46,996 nt of DNA from the NCBI GenBank assembly GCA_015680685.1, contig MNCI01029567.1, forward strand, positions 1 through 46,996, given 5' to 3'. Each line of letters starts with the position of its first letter. Position 1 is the stretch's first letter. Origin of the DNA: Gnetum montanum (taxonomy: Eukaryota > Streptophyta > Gnetopsida > Gnetales > Gnetaceae). Below, in pieces: positions 1 through 10,821 of the stretch. The notes below the pieces were generated by a model, which searched no databases, was not told where the DNA came from, and worked only from the letters and a program-made list of their open reading frames with translations. The translations under genes and the position numbers were made by a program.

Positions 1-1090
1 GTCAAACACTTGTCACGGAGGGCTTCTCTATTCTGCTTTCACAGTTAGCTGCGTTTTCTGAAACAAGGGTTATCAAAAATAAAAAGAACGCAGTCAGTTG
101 CCACGCCTATGCCTTTGCCTGCAACCCCAGACAGCCGTTTCAACCGCAAACCGTGTTTCAACGTAGAAGACGGCGGATGAGCAGCAGCTGCAGGCGGCAA
201 GAGAAGCAACAACGGACAGAGGCATCAAAGTCGGCGGAACGGAGTGGTAAAGAGAAAACACAGATGGCCGGTGCACCCGCTTCTTGAGGGTAGACCTTGA
301 CGCAATCAAAGGTAGAAACAGTGGCAGGGAGATAATTAGGAAAAACGCAGGAAAGGAGAAGAAAAATGCGGGAGGCCCTAAATCAATTTAGGAGGGCAAA
401 CAGAAATTAAAACCCTTTGTTTTGGGTGCATTGTTTCAGGAAAAATTCCTTTTCTTCCAGCGTGATGGCAAAATCGGATTTCTGTTACAGGAACAGCGAC
501 AAACACGCAGAAGGTCGGCGAGCAAAAGCAAGTGAATCCTGCAATAGCAATACCAATCCAGCACGCGGTCGTGGAAAAACCCCAAATTTTGAACCTACTT
601 TTTTTTGTATTTTATCCCGCGCGTCTGCAGTTGCACTTTAAAAAAAAAACACAAACAGAACACAGCAAGAAATCGGTGATAATCATGCCCGATGTTACCA
701 CCTTCGATGCAGCAATATTCCTTATACGGCGGCTGAGCCTTCTCGTGCACGGCAGTTGCTAAGTAACGATTTTTGGTGTGATGAATTAGTTGCAGGATCG
801 ATGGCTTCGCCTTTGGGCTCGTATTTTCGGTATTCCGAATTTTTCTCTCATAAAGTTAATCACCACTACTTTGGGGAAGATTAAATTAGATTTTCTTAAC
901 ATCACTATAACCCAGGGGTATTTCATTTAGGAATTTGGAAATTAAATAAGCTAAATTAACCAAATATTTTACTAATGCAAAAATTACAAGTAATCACCCA
1001 ATAAAATTGCATTAGATTACAAATTACAACTTCACTTATCAGCCCATGTGTCAAATCCTGCAATAACATACTTTGTTATGAAATATTCAT
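1..1090. other. Unassigned flank, no gene recognised
   Basis: No open frame longer than about 76 codons and no recognisable protein motif. AT-rich stretches alternate with short GC-richer parts. A small imperfect hairpin lies at 375-397 (GCCCTAAAT against ATTTAGG-GGGC). I see no link to the Tat elements that fill the rest of the window; this may be a decayed repeat or ordinary intergenic DNA. Confidence 0.4.
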
Positions 1091-2597
1091 GAAAAACCTT
1101 TTGAAAGGGAACATATGGCTATTTATATTTGTAACTAAATTCTAGCATTTTTATCTCTTTGGTGGTTGTAACCATCCAAAATTATTGTTGTAACTTACCT
1201 AACTAGTTGGATAAAAATCTCCTAGCTTGTTGGGCAAGTAAATTTCTAATTGGATAGTTCAATTACTTAGGAGTAAAGTTAGCTAGGACATTTAGTAAGT
1301 AATCTCGTATTGGTTAACCAAGTTACTTGGGAGAGAAGTTAGGAGAGATATTTTTAAATATGTAACTTCCCTACCTACCTTGGAATCCTATAAATAGGCT
1401 TCAAGGGTCAAGGAGAAGTGGAAGACATCACATCAAGGAGCATCATCATCACACTTGGAAGATTTGTAAAGAAGATTGTTTGCAAGATGGCTTGCTAGAA
1501 TAAAGATTTCAGCCTCTTTGTCATGGTCCTGTGAGTTATGCATTTCATTTTTTGTTTTGTTTAAATTGCTTAGCTAGTGGTTTAGGTAGTATCATTCTTG
1601 GCAAGTAATTTTGGGATTTTTAGATTGCTCTTATTGTTCTTATTTCCCAATAGGAATTTCTGTTAAAATTTTTCCATAGAAGCGCTTGTGTTCAAAAAGC
1701 CTTGAGAGCATTTTAGTAGTAAATTTTGTTATTGTGCAACGTTTGGGAACTGCTATTGGATTGTTGGAAGAGAGCCTCTATTTGTAGTCACGCCGTGGAA
1801 CAATTTGGTAGTCGAGACGGTTCAGAAAATCTTTGGTATTTTGATGGGACTAGAATAGCTTCTTTTTATCTTTAGAGTGATTTTCCATGTTATTTCAAGC
1901 AGAAATTGTCAAGTCTTTTAAAGGTTCTGTTTAAATGCAATCGTTGACATCTACTGTCTAGCCAAAATGGAGTCTCGTACATGGTAGTTTACGTAGCAAG
2001 TTTTGGTAGTACAGTAGGATTGTCTTGAAGATATTGCTTGTTTGAGTCTTGGAAGTTTGAACAATTCATAGATATTGAATTTGGAATAGCTTTATTGCGA
2101 AGTGTTTACTCGTGTCATTTTACCTTGTTTAAATATTTGAGGTCCACACAAATCTGCTTTCTTTTCTTTCTGTCTATTTCCTTTGAATCTTGCTCTATTT
2201 CTAGTTTTCTTGTGGAACTATATATCTCTCTCTGGGGAAAATTAGGAGTAGATTTGCGGAGTTGTGCTCAAATGTTTATGCAAAATTTTACTTGTTACAA
2301 GTAGGTATTATAGGGACTGCGTAGACTAGGTAGTTTGAACAAAATAGGAAACTATAAATAACTCACAATACTGGACAAAGTTGGCTGAATCTCTTTAAAG
2401 TAAAGTCATTTGTATTTCACACACACGCAATCGTTACATTGCACACAACCGCACGCCGCAACAGCACACACACATACTCACATTAACTACTGAGTTATTT
2501 GGAGGTATCTGGGCCTTGGTGTTGCCAAAGACCAACAGGCACCTGAATCCTGTTCGAGGACACTCGTTGGCGGTCGCGTCCCAAACGGTCGCCAACA
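1091..2597 (+). mobile_element. Possible LTR of an unrelated element
   Basis: The stretch has the anatomy of an LTR: an upstream AT-rich part, a clear TATAAATA box at 1389-1396, an AATAAA about 110 bp further on (1499-1504), a long T-rich downstream part, and an end in CAACA at 2597 that abuts element Z's integrase abruptly. The left boundary is a guess. The last 190 bp are GC-richer and include the inverted pair GTTGGCG / CGCCAAC (2567-2597). It could instead be an unrelated promoter-like segment; no internal region or second LTR was found. Confidence 0.3.
1389..1396 (+). promoter_or_regulatory. TATA box in the LTR-like segment
   Basis: TATAAATA in the context of a short GC-richer stretch, followed by a purine-rich leader and an AATAAA at 1499. 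This is the typical spacing of a plant LTR promoter and poly(A) signal, but expression is not shown by sequence alone. Confidence 0.45.
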
Positions 2598-2598
2598 G

Positions 2599-3040
2599 TA
2601 CCATATGTAGAACAGCTACAGACAGTACACCCTATAGTCTAGTCTATGGATTTGAGGCGGTGTTGCCCCTCAAATTATAAGTTCCTTCTTTGCGGATGGT
2701 CCTCTCCACGATTATAAATGATGCTCAACACACCGAGTCTCGGATCATGGATTTGGACTCAGTAGAGGAGAAGCGAATATAGATGTTTGATACCATCGAA
2801 AAGTATCAAGATAAGCATAGACAGAAGCACCGTCATAATCTTCAAAAACATCCGTTTGAAAAGGAGGATTTGGTTCTCAAGGCCGTTTGTGAATCAATAG
2901 GCAAGTTATCTGCAAACTGGGAGGGCCCTTTCTTGGTAGCTGATGTGTATGGCAACGGTGCATTCAAGCTAGCAGACATCAATGGCAACGAGTTACCGAA
3001 TCCCGTGAATCATATATATCTGAAGCGGTACTATATCTAG
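2599..3040 (+). pseudogene. Element Z integrase, C-terminal fragment
   Basis: Translated in the frame of the last open segment (2783-3040), this gives the C-terminal part of a Ty3/gypsy integrase: a segment with SLVYGFEAVLP, a basic linker (KYQDKHRQKHRHN) and the terminal SH3-like domain with DLVLK and NWEGPFLV, ending in KRYYI and a stop at 3040. The same ending occurs in A (17935) and, as NPYYV, in D (39552). The catalytic core is missing because the left edge is cut at 2597 by unrelated DNA. Two stops (near 2681 and 2781) interrupt it. It belongs to a third, mostly lost element that I call Z. Confidence 0.85.
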
Positions 3041-3069
3041 CTGCATATCTAGTGTTAACATCAGGCACA

Positions 3070-3530
3070 ACAATCGTCTGCTATGACGTAAAACTAGTGC
3101 TCCCCTCATGCGTCCGCCATGACGCTAAACTGGCAACGATCATCTGCCACGACGTAAAACTGGCAAGTTGCAATCGTCCACTATGACGTAAAACTAGCAG
3201 TGTTGTGCAGGTTCACCAAGATGTAAAACTTTCATTCCTTGCATGTGTCTGTCATGACTCTAAATTGGCACCGACTGTCCGCCATGACATAAAATTGGCA
3301 CAGGTAAGTATCCGTCTGCTGAGACGTGAAACCATCAAAGATCTGTCCATGGGTCATGACATAAAACTGACATCGACAACACGATCTACTGAGACCATAA
3401 ATCAGCTCTACCATCATCCACTATGACGTAAAACTAGCATTTTTCAGTTCGCCCAGACTTTAAACTGGGACTATGGTCTTCTAGGACTTAAAACAAGAGA
3501 CAGCAGTCTACCAGGACTTAAAACTGGGAC
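3070..3530 (+). repeat. Array 3 of element Z (about 14 units)
   Basis: About fourteen imperfect copies, spaced roughly 25-45 bp, of a unit reading gtCYGCYATGACgtaAAACTgGCAc. The last units change to CCAGGACTTAAAACTGGGA. The array follows the integrase stop directly and has counterparts after integrase in A (17960-18260) and D (39590-39875). Tandem repeats between pol and the 3' LTR are known from Tat/Ogre elements, so the position is expected; the shared core with the internal arrays is not. Confidence 0.85.
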
Positions 3531-4643
3531 CTACAAACTGCCAACATACGAATCAAGCAAGTGTAATCGTCTCTATGTGGCTGTAAAGAAAACGGGGTGG
3601 GATGTTGGGATAGTCCTAGCATTGCTACCTCATAGGCATTCTGTTGATTCCTCAGATGTACTGAAAGGAATACTATTGACCCCTCGGAGATGCCGTCACT
3701 ACACCCATTTCAACGGTGGCACCTCTGAGAGTTTAGTTTCACCGTTCGGAGACCCAAAGGAGTTCTCATCAACTGCGACCCTGGGGATCTCTGCTCATCA
3801 TCACTATCAGGCTCTGGCTTCACAGATTCACCTAGCTAGTTCTTTGCATAACCAGTCAGGTGTGATGAGTCTGATGTTCTTTGGCGACGATATGCTAGGC
3901 CGAGCATCAACATTGAAAACCATGGTATCTTGCTATGGTTCCTCCTTCACGGCCCACTCACTCCATCTCGCCCCAAACTCTACTTGTTTCAACAACCTCT
4001 CCGATGAATCGGTCCAGCAATGGTGTCCTCTGTTTTCTTTTTTGGTTGCAGGTTACTTGTTACGAGGACGTTGTTCAAAAGTGCGTTCATCTGAGCGGTG
4101 AAGTACATATAGCGTTTTGAGATGGCCGGTTAGGTTAGCCTATCTACTTAGAAGTGCAACCCTATTTTCCTCATAATCCTATCTCTTTCTCTTATTCCCC
4201 TCCTTAGCCATTCCATTTGCTTCCTTGCACAAAATGTGAATACGTAGCATACACTTTCCGCATCTGCATTACAGTCAAGTCCATGAACTAGCACAATGCA
4301 ACTCGCCTAGTGGAAGGAAAAAAAAAGGGGGTCGGAAAAATGGATGAAACACAACTCATCCAGCCCATGCAGATGCAACGCAATTCATCTATGCAAGCCC
4401 CTTCATCTACAATATGATGGCATAACTCTATGCAAATGCAATCACAGGAGAAGGCCTAATTCCTTATGCGCGAAAGAACTATAACCTCACATTTGAGTCT
4501 TCCCCGAACCTCTCTCCTCTTACCTCTGTAAGAATTTCCTCCCATACCATTTTATCTCCCATCTCCCTAATTTCTGCACTTCTACATTGACAAGGTGACA
4601 CTTAAGTAACCGTTAACAAACTCTGTTAGTACTTTCACCCATC
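3531..4643 (+). other. Element Z 3' region
   Basis: Between array 3 and the polypurine tract. It aligns by eye with 18261-19360 of A (shared pieces include TGATTCCTCA and GACCCCTC-GAGATG). A 174-codon open frame (3577-4101) starts here, but the matching part of A is broken by stops and the conservation is not protein-like, so I do not call it a gene. A pyrimidine-rich tract ending in TTGCAG at 4051 is followed by GTTACTTGTTAC, a splice-acceptor-like signal that recurs in A and, less exactly, in D. Confidence 0.6.
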
Positions 4644-4720
4644 CAGTGTTTCGTATTCTTTGTCGACGTTTTTCGGCCAAGCCCTCTAAACGTCAACAAA
4701 GAGGGGCCATTGAAACACTG
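4644..4720 (+). promoter_or_regulatory. Polypurine tract inside a stem-loop (Z)
   Basis: The outer stem pairs CAGTGTTTC (4644-4652) with GAAACACTG (4712-4720); the second arm is already inside the LTR. The inner stem pairs CTTTGTCGACGTTT (4658-4671) with AAACGTCAACAAAG (4688-4701), 13 of 14 positions. The purine tract AGGGGCC lies in the internal loop just before the LTR start at 4711. The polypurine tract primes plus-strand DNA synthesis in LTR elements; the structure is what I see here. Confidence 0.75.
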
Positions 4721-5175
4721 TGAAAATCACAAATCAGCCTAGGGCAAAGATTCACAATTCAAGTGAAAGTTTGCAACAGATATCCAGAAGACAGAACAAG
4801 GCAAAGAGGCGCACAGCATCAAGTCTCCAAATTTCCTACAGATTCCAACCTTACTTACTTTGTTTTCTCTCTTTACGCTACATTATGCAACATAGAGTAA
4901 TGATGTTTGGCGTAACTCTGCTTAATGTAGCCCGATATCAGAAGGTAACTTACTTTGGTGAATTTGACAAGTTTACGCTCCGTTACACAGAGCAACGTAA
5001 TGAGCTCCGAGGAAGTCAAAGTCAAAATCCAAAGAAGCACAGTAGATTGATTTCTTATTTTTTGCAGATTGGCCACTTTACGCTTATTATGCTACGCAGC
5101 ATAAACAAGCGTAACTTATTGTAAAGTTGACCATTTTTACGCTCTATTACACTTTGTGGCGTAAATGAGCGTAAA
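4711..5175 (+). mobile_element. Truncated LTR shared by Z and A
   Basis: Starts TGAAACAC right after the polypurine tract, like the LTRs at 19428 and 41321. It is only about 465 bp, against 1288 bp for A's 3' LTR: the TATA/R/U5 part, primer-binding site, leader and first gag codons are missing. It is rich in paired TTTACGCT...AGCGTAA motifs. Its sequence differs much from A's 3' LTR, so it belongs to Z's subfamily and was probably joined to A by deletion or recombination. The right edge is approximate. Confidence 0.7.
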
Positions 5176-7430
5176 GCCTCCCATGGTCGAGCAACCACTT
5201 AGTCCGGTGCAACCATGCCACTTCCTCAGGCTACAAAACAAGGAGCTTGAGGGACAGGCTCAGTGCAAGGAAAGCTACAATTTCCTTTCTGCTAATTTAG
5301 TGGTAAACCTGCCTATGTACCCACAAGAGCTCGAAGAAGAACGAGAGTATGAGTTCATGTATTGCAACGAGAAGGAACTCATTCCTACGCCTACCACTTT
5401 CATACCCCTAACAGATCAACAAAGGTGGATCCTAGATCAAATGTTGATGATGCAGACATCGCTAGAAGGACTAAAGGCCTTGTTCCGTAATGAAATGCTT
5501 CACAACGGACAAGACGATCTAGAATCTTGCTCTGAGGGAGGCAGTCATGCCGATTTCACCATGGCCCCTCCCTCCACAATATCTCATGTAAATCCGTTAT
5601 TCATGGTCACCACACCTTTGACATTATCTAACACCGATCGAGTCCCGCATTCACCATGTTTACATTTTCTCTCTTCGACTATCTTCCTAGGGGAAGGTCC
5701 ATCAAAGATTATTCCTCAGTAGGCACGATTACCTAAGTCGCCTCGTCGTGTGCCTGTGCCTGTGCCACCGCATGTACATGTGATACCTGCAATGCCAACT
5801 ACGCTTCCCATTCACACGATAGGGCCTGCCACCACAGCATGGTGGGCTCCCAACATGTCTCTTGTTGCACATTCTGCACAAACGCACCACCATCCCCACC
5901 TTTAAGGCCATGTCCCGCAAGTGCTAAACCCAGTTGCAAGACAAATGCTCATGCCCCCGGCTACACAAACAGCGTACCCAATAGCGCAGCTGATGGTGGT
6001 TCCCCCATATGCACCAACCATTGGATGGTGGATGCCGCAAGCAACACTACCTGCAGTGACTATCCTGATAGCACCAATCATTAGTCAAGCTGTTGCCTCT
6101 GTGCTGCCATCCAATGTGGCTCCCCCTTCCACTCCACAAACAACATTGTCATCTACGAGTCTAGACCAAGCCTTCCAGCTCATCCAGACCCTTACAGAAG
6201 AGGTTAAGCATCTCAAGTCTACTGGCTCTGACATGGTACAAGTCATGGATTTCTATCATGATGATCCTATTAGCCCATTAATCCCAGTCCTGTTGTTGCC
6301 ACTCGGGATGCCCCTTCCCCATTTCACAAAATACAATGGGGAAGGTGATCCCAACGCCCACCTCATCACTTTCAGGTTAGAGTCCTTATTGCTACAACAA
6401 TGGCCACATACTATAATCTATGTCTTTGCTATGTCCTTAATGGGTAAAGGTTTGGATTGGTATCGAGCACTTCCACGTGCTTCCATTTCAACTTTGGAAG
6501 AGCTGTTAACCTAGTTTGTGACTCACTTCAAATACAACCTGAAGCCAGAAGTCACACTAGACTAGCTCATGGGAGTTAAGAAAGACCCACTCGAGTCAGT
6601 CCAAAAGTTCATACAGCGGTGGAGCACCACCTTGAACAAAATCTGTGAACCCATCGTAGAGGCCCATCTACTGGAAATCTTCAAGGGAGTAGTCAACGAC
6701 TTTATCAAGTCTAAGCTGTATTACCTTGCCCCCTGTTCCCTCAGCCAAGCCTTTGCTCAGACTAAGAGCATCCAAGACACGACGAAGGCTAGTAAAGATC
6801 CAGTGTACGTGGTGTACAAGAATGCCCATAATAAGGGTAAGGATAAAAGCAAAGCCAGAACAATGATAGTGGCGATGGTTGCTGAAGGGGCCAAGAAGAA
6901 AAATAACAATAACAAAAAAACAACTTCGAAGCCAGCCGAGCCAACAACTAGCTTGAATGGCACCAATCAAGAAGCTTCTTCTACCCTCGAAGCATCTCCA
7001 CAACCAAGGTCAAAATTTGAGCATAAATATCGCTCAAATTACGCAACCCTACCTATGAAGCCTTCAGAACATCTAAAGCAATTATTGGGAAACGACCACA
7101 TTCGACACAAGGCGATGTCCAAGGAGGCTCTGAAACACCATAGGCACCACTACGAGTTACTCAAGAATCCCTCCTTAGCCCAACCTTATTAATCGCCTCT
7201 GCCCAATAACTTTAAGCTAGACCGATTCTGCGACTACCACCAATTGTGTGGCCATGACACGGACTACTGTTGGGCATTGAAGGATGACATCCAACGTTTG
7301 ATAGATCAAGGTGACTTGATCTTAGATAGTAGTAGCCCGACACACCCAGAAAATTAGGCCATGCATGTGTACCAAGATCCGTTGAATGCAAACAATGTAG
7401 GGTACATAATCAACGTGGTATGAGTAGAGG
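5176..7430 (+). pseudogene. Element A gag, decayed
   Basis: Capsid-nucleocapsid polyprotein that would package the element's RNA in cytoplasmic particles. From about 5180 to 7430 the frame stays the same, broken by stops (for example at 5720, 6514 and 6563). A variable proline-rich N-terminal part is followed by the Retrotrans_gag-like core (about 6240-6780) with KYNGEGDP, the WPHTIIYVFA and LDWY segments and ESVQKFIQRW. A lysine/asparagine-rich tail follows, and then a zinc-knuckle-like motif at 7229-7270, C-x2-H-x5-H-x5-C (CDYHQLCGHDTDYC). The N-terminus present in D (from 26056) is missing. Stops such as TAG in the LTxFVT segment, where D has CAA, look like C-to-T changes. Confidence 0.85.
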
Positions 7431-8821
7431 GCAATAATTAGGCACAACCGAGGCAGCCTTTTGTGTTGCGAACGAAACCTCACTCGACCCAAACAATAGT
7501 TTCATCAGTGCCGATGAGTGGCACTCCAAGGCATCCTATCCTTCGAACTTTATCTCAGAATGCTTCCCAACAGCCCGTAGTCATTAAAGCCATGGCCCAG
7601 CCTGCGCCTACACCCAAGGTACCCTTAGTCATCAGAGTGTCAAAACTATCAATTGCCCTCCTGCACAGGGGCAATCTTTGAAGTCAAATCCTCCTACTGT
7701 CACTGTTGATATGGCTATGGGCCCTCTTACGCTGGGGTTACCCAAAGCTCAACCCCTCGCTTCTGCACCTTTAGCCCCACTTGTCAAAAACAAAGGGGTT
7801 ACATGAAAGAAATTATCTCGCCCAGGCCAAAGGAAGCGTAACCCTCGGTTAAATGTCACTCCTCCATGCGAAATTTTCCTCTTAGGGCAAATGGAAGAGG
7901 AAAAGGGTTACAAACAACCCGATCGTGGGCAAGATCTCTTTAATGCCCTAGCACAAGTCAAACAAGCTCTAAAACAAAAAAATACAACATTGAGCCTTTA
8001 TGACTTGCTCATGATGTCGCAGACACATCATGAGGCTATGGTTCAGATGCTAACATCCATACTTGTGGACGAAAGCCTGCGGCAGAAGAAGAAGCAATCC
8101 AATCTATTATGCTTCCCCTCACTGCTAAAAACCAGATCCCACCCCGTTGACCTTTTGTGACGAATCCATTAAGGACAATCCTAAGGGTCAAGTGACAACG
8201 GCACCCATGTTCATCACCATCCGAGTCAGCCAACACCAAATCTGGAGAGTACATGTAGATGAAGAGGTAGCCACTAATGTCATCCCTTATCCCATAGTGG
8301 ATAAATTAGGCCTGATCAATCAGATCAATCCTACAACGACATCATGCCTAAAGTCATTCAACGGGGCATGGGTACAGGTCAAAGGGACCATCCATATCAA
8401 CTTTGTTGTAGGGGACCAGTTCCCCATAGACATTACATTTATCGTGGTCGAGGAAATGCCTAGATTCAATTTGATTCTTGGGAGGTCTTGGTTAGCCCAA
8501 CTGAGAGTAGTTTCATCACCCATTCATCAAGAAATCCATTTGCCTTACGTAGGAGGAGAAGTGGTTATCCGCAGTGATGAAATAACCCCTCAGGTTGTTA
8601 ATAACATACAGACAGAACAAGGGTCAGAGATCGAAATGCCTGAGAATCAATCCCCTATCCAAGTACCCAAGCAAGCCGAAATAGTGGCTGATGATAGCCT
8701 AACTTGGGCAGAACTACCGTTCCTAGAGGAAGATTGTGATGTGAAAGCGAAGGGCCATAAATCTCCCCGTCCTTATGCATTGTTGAAAATTAAAGCAATT
8801 AAGAAACAGTTACAAAGTTAG
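7431..8821 (+). pseudogene. Element A linker and aspartic protease, decayed
   Basis: A proline-rich linker (7431-7870) leads to a conserved segment with LYDLLMMSQTHHEAMVQ and then the retropepsin-like domain (about 8200-8570). This would cut the polyprotein in the particle. Readable motifs are the FIVVEEMPRFNLILGRSW flap/second half and SSPIHQEIHLPY. The place of the catalytic D-[ST]-G reads DEEVATN (Asp at 8258-8260). Frame changes occur near 7680 and 8085. The frame ends KKQLQS-stop at 8821, matching RKQLLN-stop in D (29979); no RT follows in frame. Instead array 1 and the antisense gene begin. Confidence 0.8.
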
Positions 8822-8989
8822 CAAGTAAATAGAGTTGCCTAACTAATACGGTCTTATCATCCATTCTATTTACGCTTACCATTTATACTTGTTATGTTTA
8901 CGCATGTACTTATGCTTTCCACTAGCTAGTCTCATTACACTCATGTTTATCTTTGTGTTTGGCTTTACGTTTCTATTTTCTTTACTCCT

Positions 8990-9520
8990 ACTAAAAAAGG
9001 CCCGAAATGGCCTTAAACTAGCAACCTTATCTACACTTTACACCTAAATTACGCAAAGGCCCAAAATGGCCCTAAACTAGAGACTTCATTTATGCATGGC
9101 AGTTGAATCAACTATGGCCCGAAATGGCCTTAAACTAGAAATTTCATTTACCCTTTGTATCTAAATCCCATTTACTCTTGGAATGCAAATTTCATTCATG
9201 CTTTATACTAGAATCCAATTTACGCTTACTCTTCATACCTTAAACTATAAAAAAAGGGGGCCTAAAACGGCCTTAAACTATCCAGGGCCCAAAATAGCCT
9301 TAAACTAGCAATGTCATTTATGCTTTATACTTGAATTTTCTTTACGCTCTGTACCAAAAATTTTTTTACGCTTGGCACCTTAAACTATTAAAAAAAAAGA
9401 GGTCTGAAATGGCCTTAAACTATACAAGGCCCGAAATGCCTTAAACTAGCAATGTCATTTATGCTTTACATTTGGACAATTTAATAGCCCGCAATGGCTT
9501 CAAACTAGTAACCACATTGA
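8990..9520 (+). repeat. Array 1 of element A (about 8 units)
   Basis: Imperfect units of the type GGCCCGAAATGGCCTTAAAC followed by TAGCAA, irregularly spaced (near 9000, 9060, 9118, 9260, 9290, 9403, 9430, 9485). They lie between the protease stop and the 3' end of the antisense gene. Counterparts are 22895-23330 in C and 30240-30470 in D. Confidence 0.85.
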
Positions 9521-10003
9521 CGCTACGCTCTTAAAACTAATCACAATTTATCATAACATTAAAACCTACGATACATTTTACATAAAGAAAAAACAACAAA
9601 AAGAACATTAAAATTAATACCGAAATTTGTTTCAAATACATTAAAAGAAAGAAATATAGTCTCTTTTCTCGTTACACCACAATAAAACCTAAGGCTGATT
9701 CATTATGCATCCCCCTTACTACCAATGTATCCTGTATCCCCTAGTTCAACTTCTACTCCAAGGAGGTCATCCTCATAGAGGCCACCCTTTGCGCGAGGAA
9801 CCCCTTCATAAGGACGATCCTCTTCGTGAGACCCTTCAATACGCTCCATTTCCTATAAACCCTCTTCATGAGGACCACCACCTCCATTAGCTTCATCTTG
9901 TTGAGGAATCTCCTCAGGTCATTCCAGCGATCAGACATGGTACATAGATTAACATCGTCGTCAAAACTAGGTATAACAAAAACGTAATAATACAGCAACT
10001 TAC

Positions 10004-10821
10004 CTGTGATGGTCCTGCATTAGCAGCAAAGGGGACTTGTTCTAAGCCAATCCACAGACGTCGCATGATTTCATCCTTGGTGAGCTCAAACCAAACCCCA
10101 TCCCCTAGATTAGTTCCAGCCTTGACCTTCCCCTTCTCCTTGGGAGTCCATCAGGATGGTTCAAGGAAGAAAGAAGGGACGGTAGTTTCACCTCCAAGAA
10201 GAGTCACTTCCCTTTCCGGAGAGGCAGTCACCATCACTTGCTCCTGGAACTTTTCAAATGCCTTGGAAGCACCAATAATGTCGAGAAATAGCTAAAGGGA
10301 TTGAGCCTCAACGGTAGAGTCCCTATAATGTTGACGGTAGGTAGCGCTTTCTCGTTTGTAGACTTGTTTGTGATCTTTTTGTGTTTGCCCCCACTCTTGA
10401 ATACTAGCACTAAAGTCCTTCTAGTCCTGGTTCTTTTGAGCAAGGAGGTCCATTTGCATATGCTATTCAACCAGTTCATGACTATTTTGGACACTGTTCC
10501 TGACAATAGCTCAATAATGGGCTTAGTCAACGATAGTTGTCCTTCAGTCCTTGCTTCCCGTCTCCTAGGCTTGCAAGAATTCATTCCGTGATCTTAGATC
10601 CCTGACCTCATCGTGTAGAGTCACTCTCTCCTTCTCCAACCTTTGCAATCTCTTCTAGAGGTCCTCATTTACACTCTAACATTCCCATAAGGAGCGAGTT
10701 GAGCGTAAAGAAAATTTACGCATCTCATTGTAAATGTTATATGGCACAACAGTCGCTTCTGATGAGGGCTCAACGGTGTCTAAATCGATAGGCTCTGACA
10801 GGTCCCATCTGAGGCAACCTC
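10004..10821 (-). other. Antisense gene A, coiled-coil exon
   Basis: 818 nt in one frame without a frameshift, with about ten stops. It starts two bases before a codon and reaches the WD dipeptide 14 nt in, exactly as in D and C. It contains a heptad-like helix (KRLQRLEKERVTLHDEVRDL), RSRNEFL, QMDLLAQKNQD, EWGQTQKDHKQVYK and EKGKV, and ends GPSQ|GTAAGT at 10003. D is 821 nt and ends GPS-stop|GTTAGT. Stops often replace Trp, Gln or Arg of D, as expected from deamination. Confidence 0.8.

Noticed and set aside
94-762. Short ORFs of 71-76 codons in the left flank as host genes
   Set aside because: No motif and no conserved context; lengths expected by chance.
3070-3530. CRISPR-like or satellite array
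   Set aside because: Units are degenerate and irregularly spaced, in a plant retroelement, at the known position of Tat 3' repeats.
3577-4101. 174-codon plus-strand ORF as an env-like or accessory gene
   Set aside because: The matching part of A is full of stops and frame changes, and similarity is at DNA level only; likely a chance frame in the 3' region.
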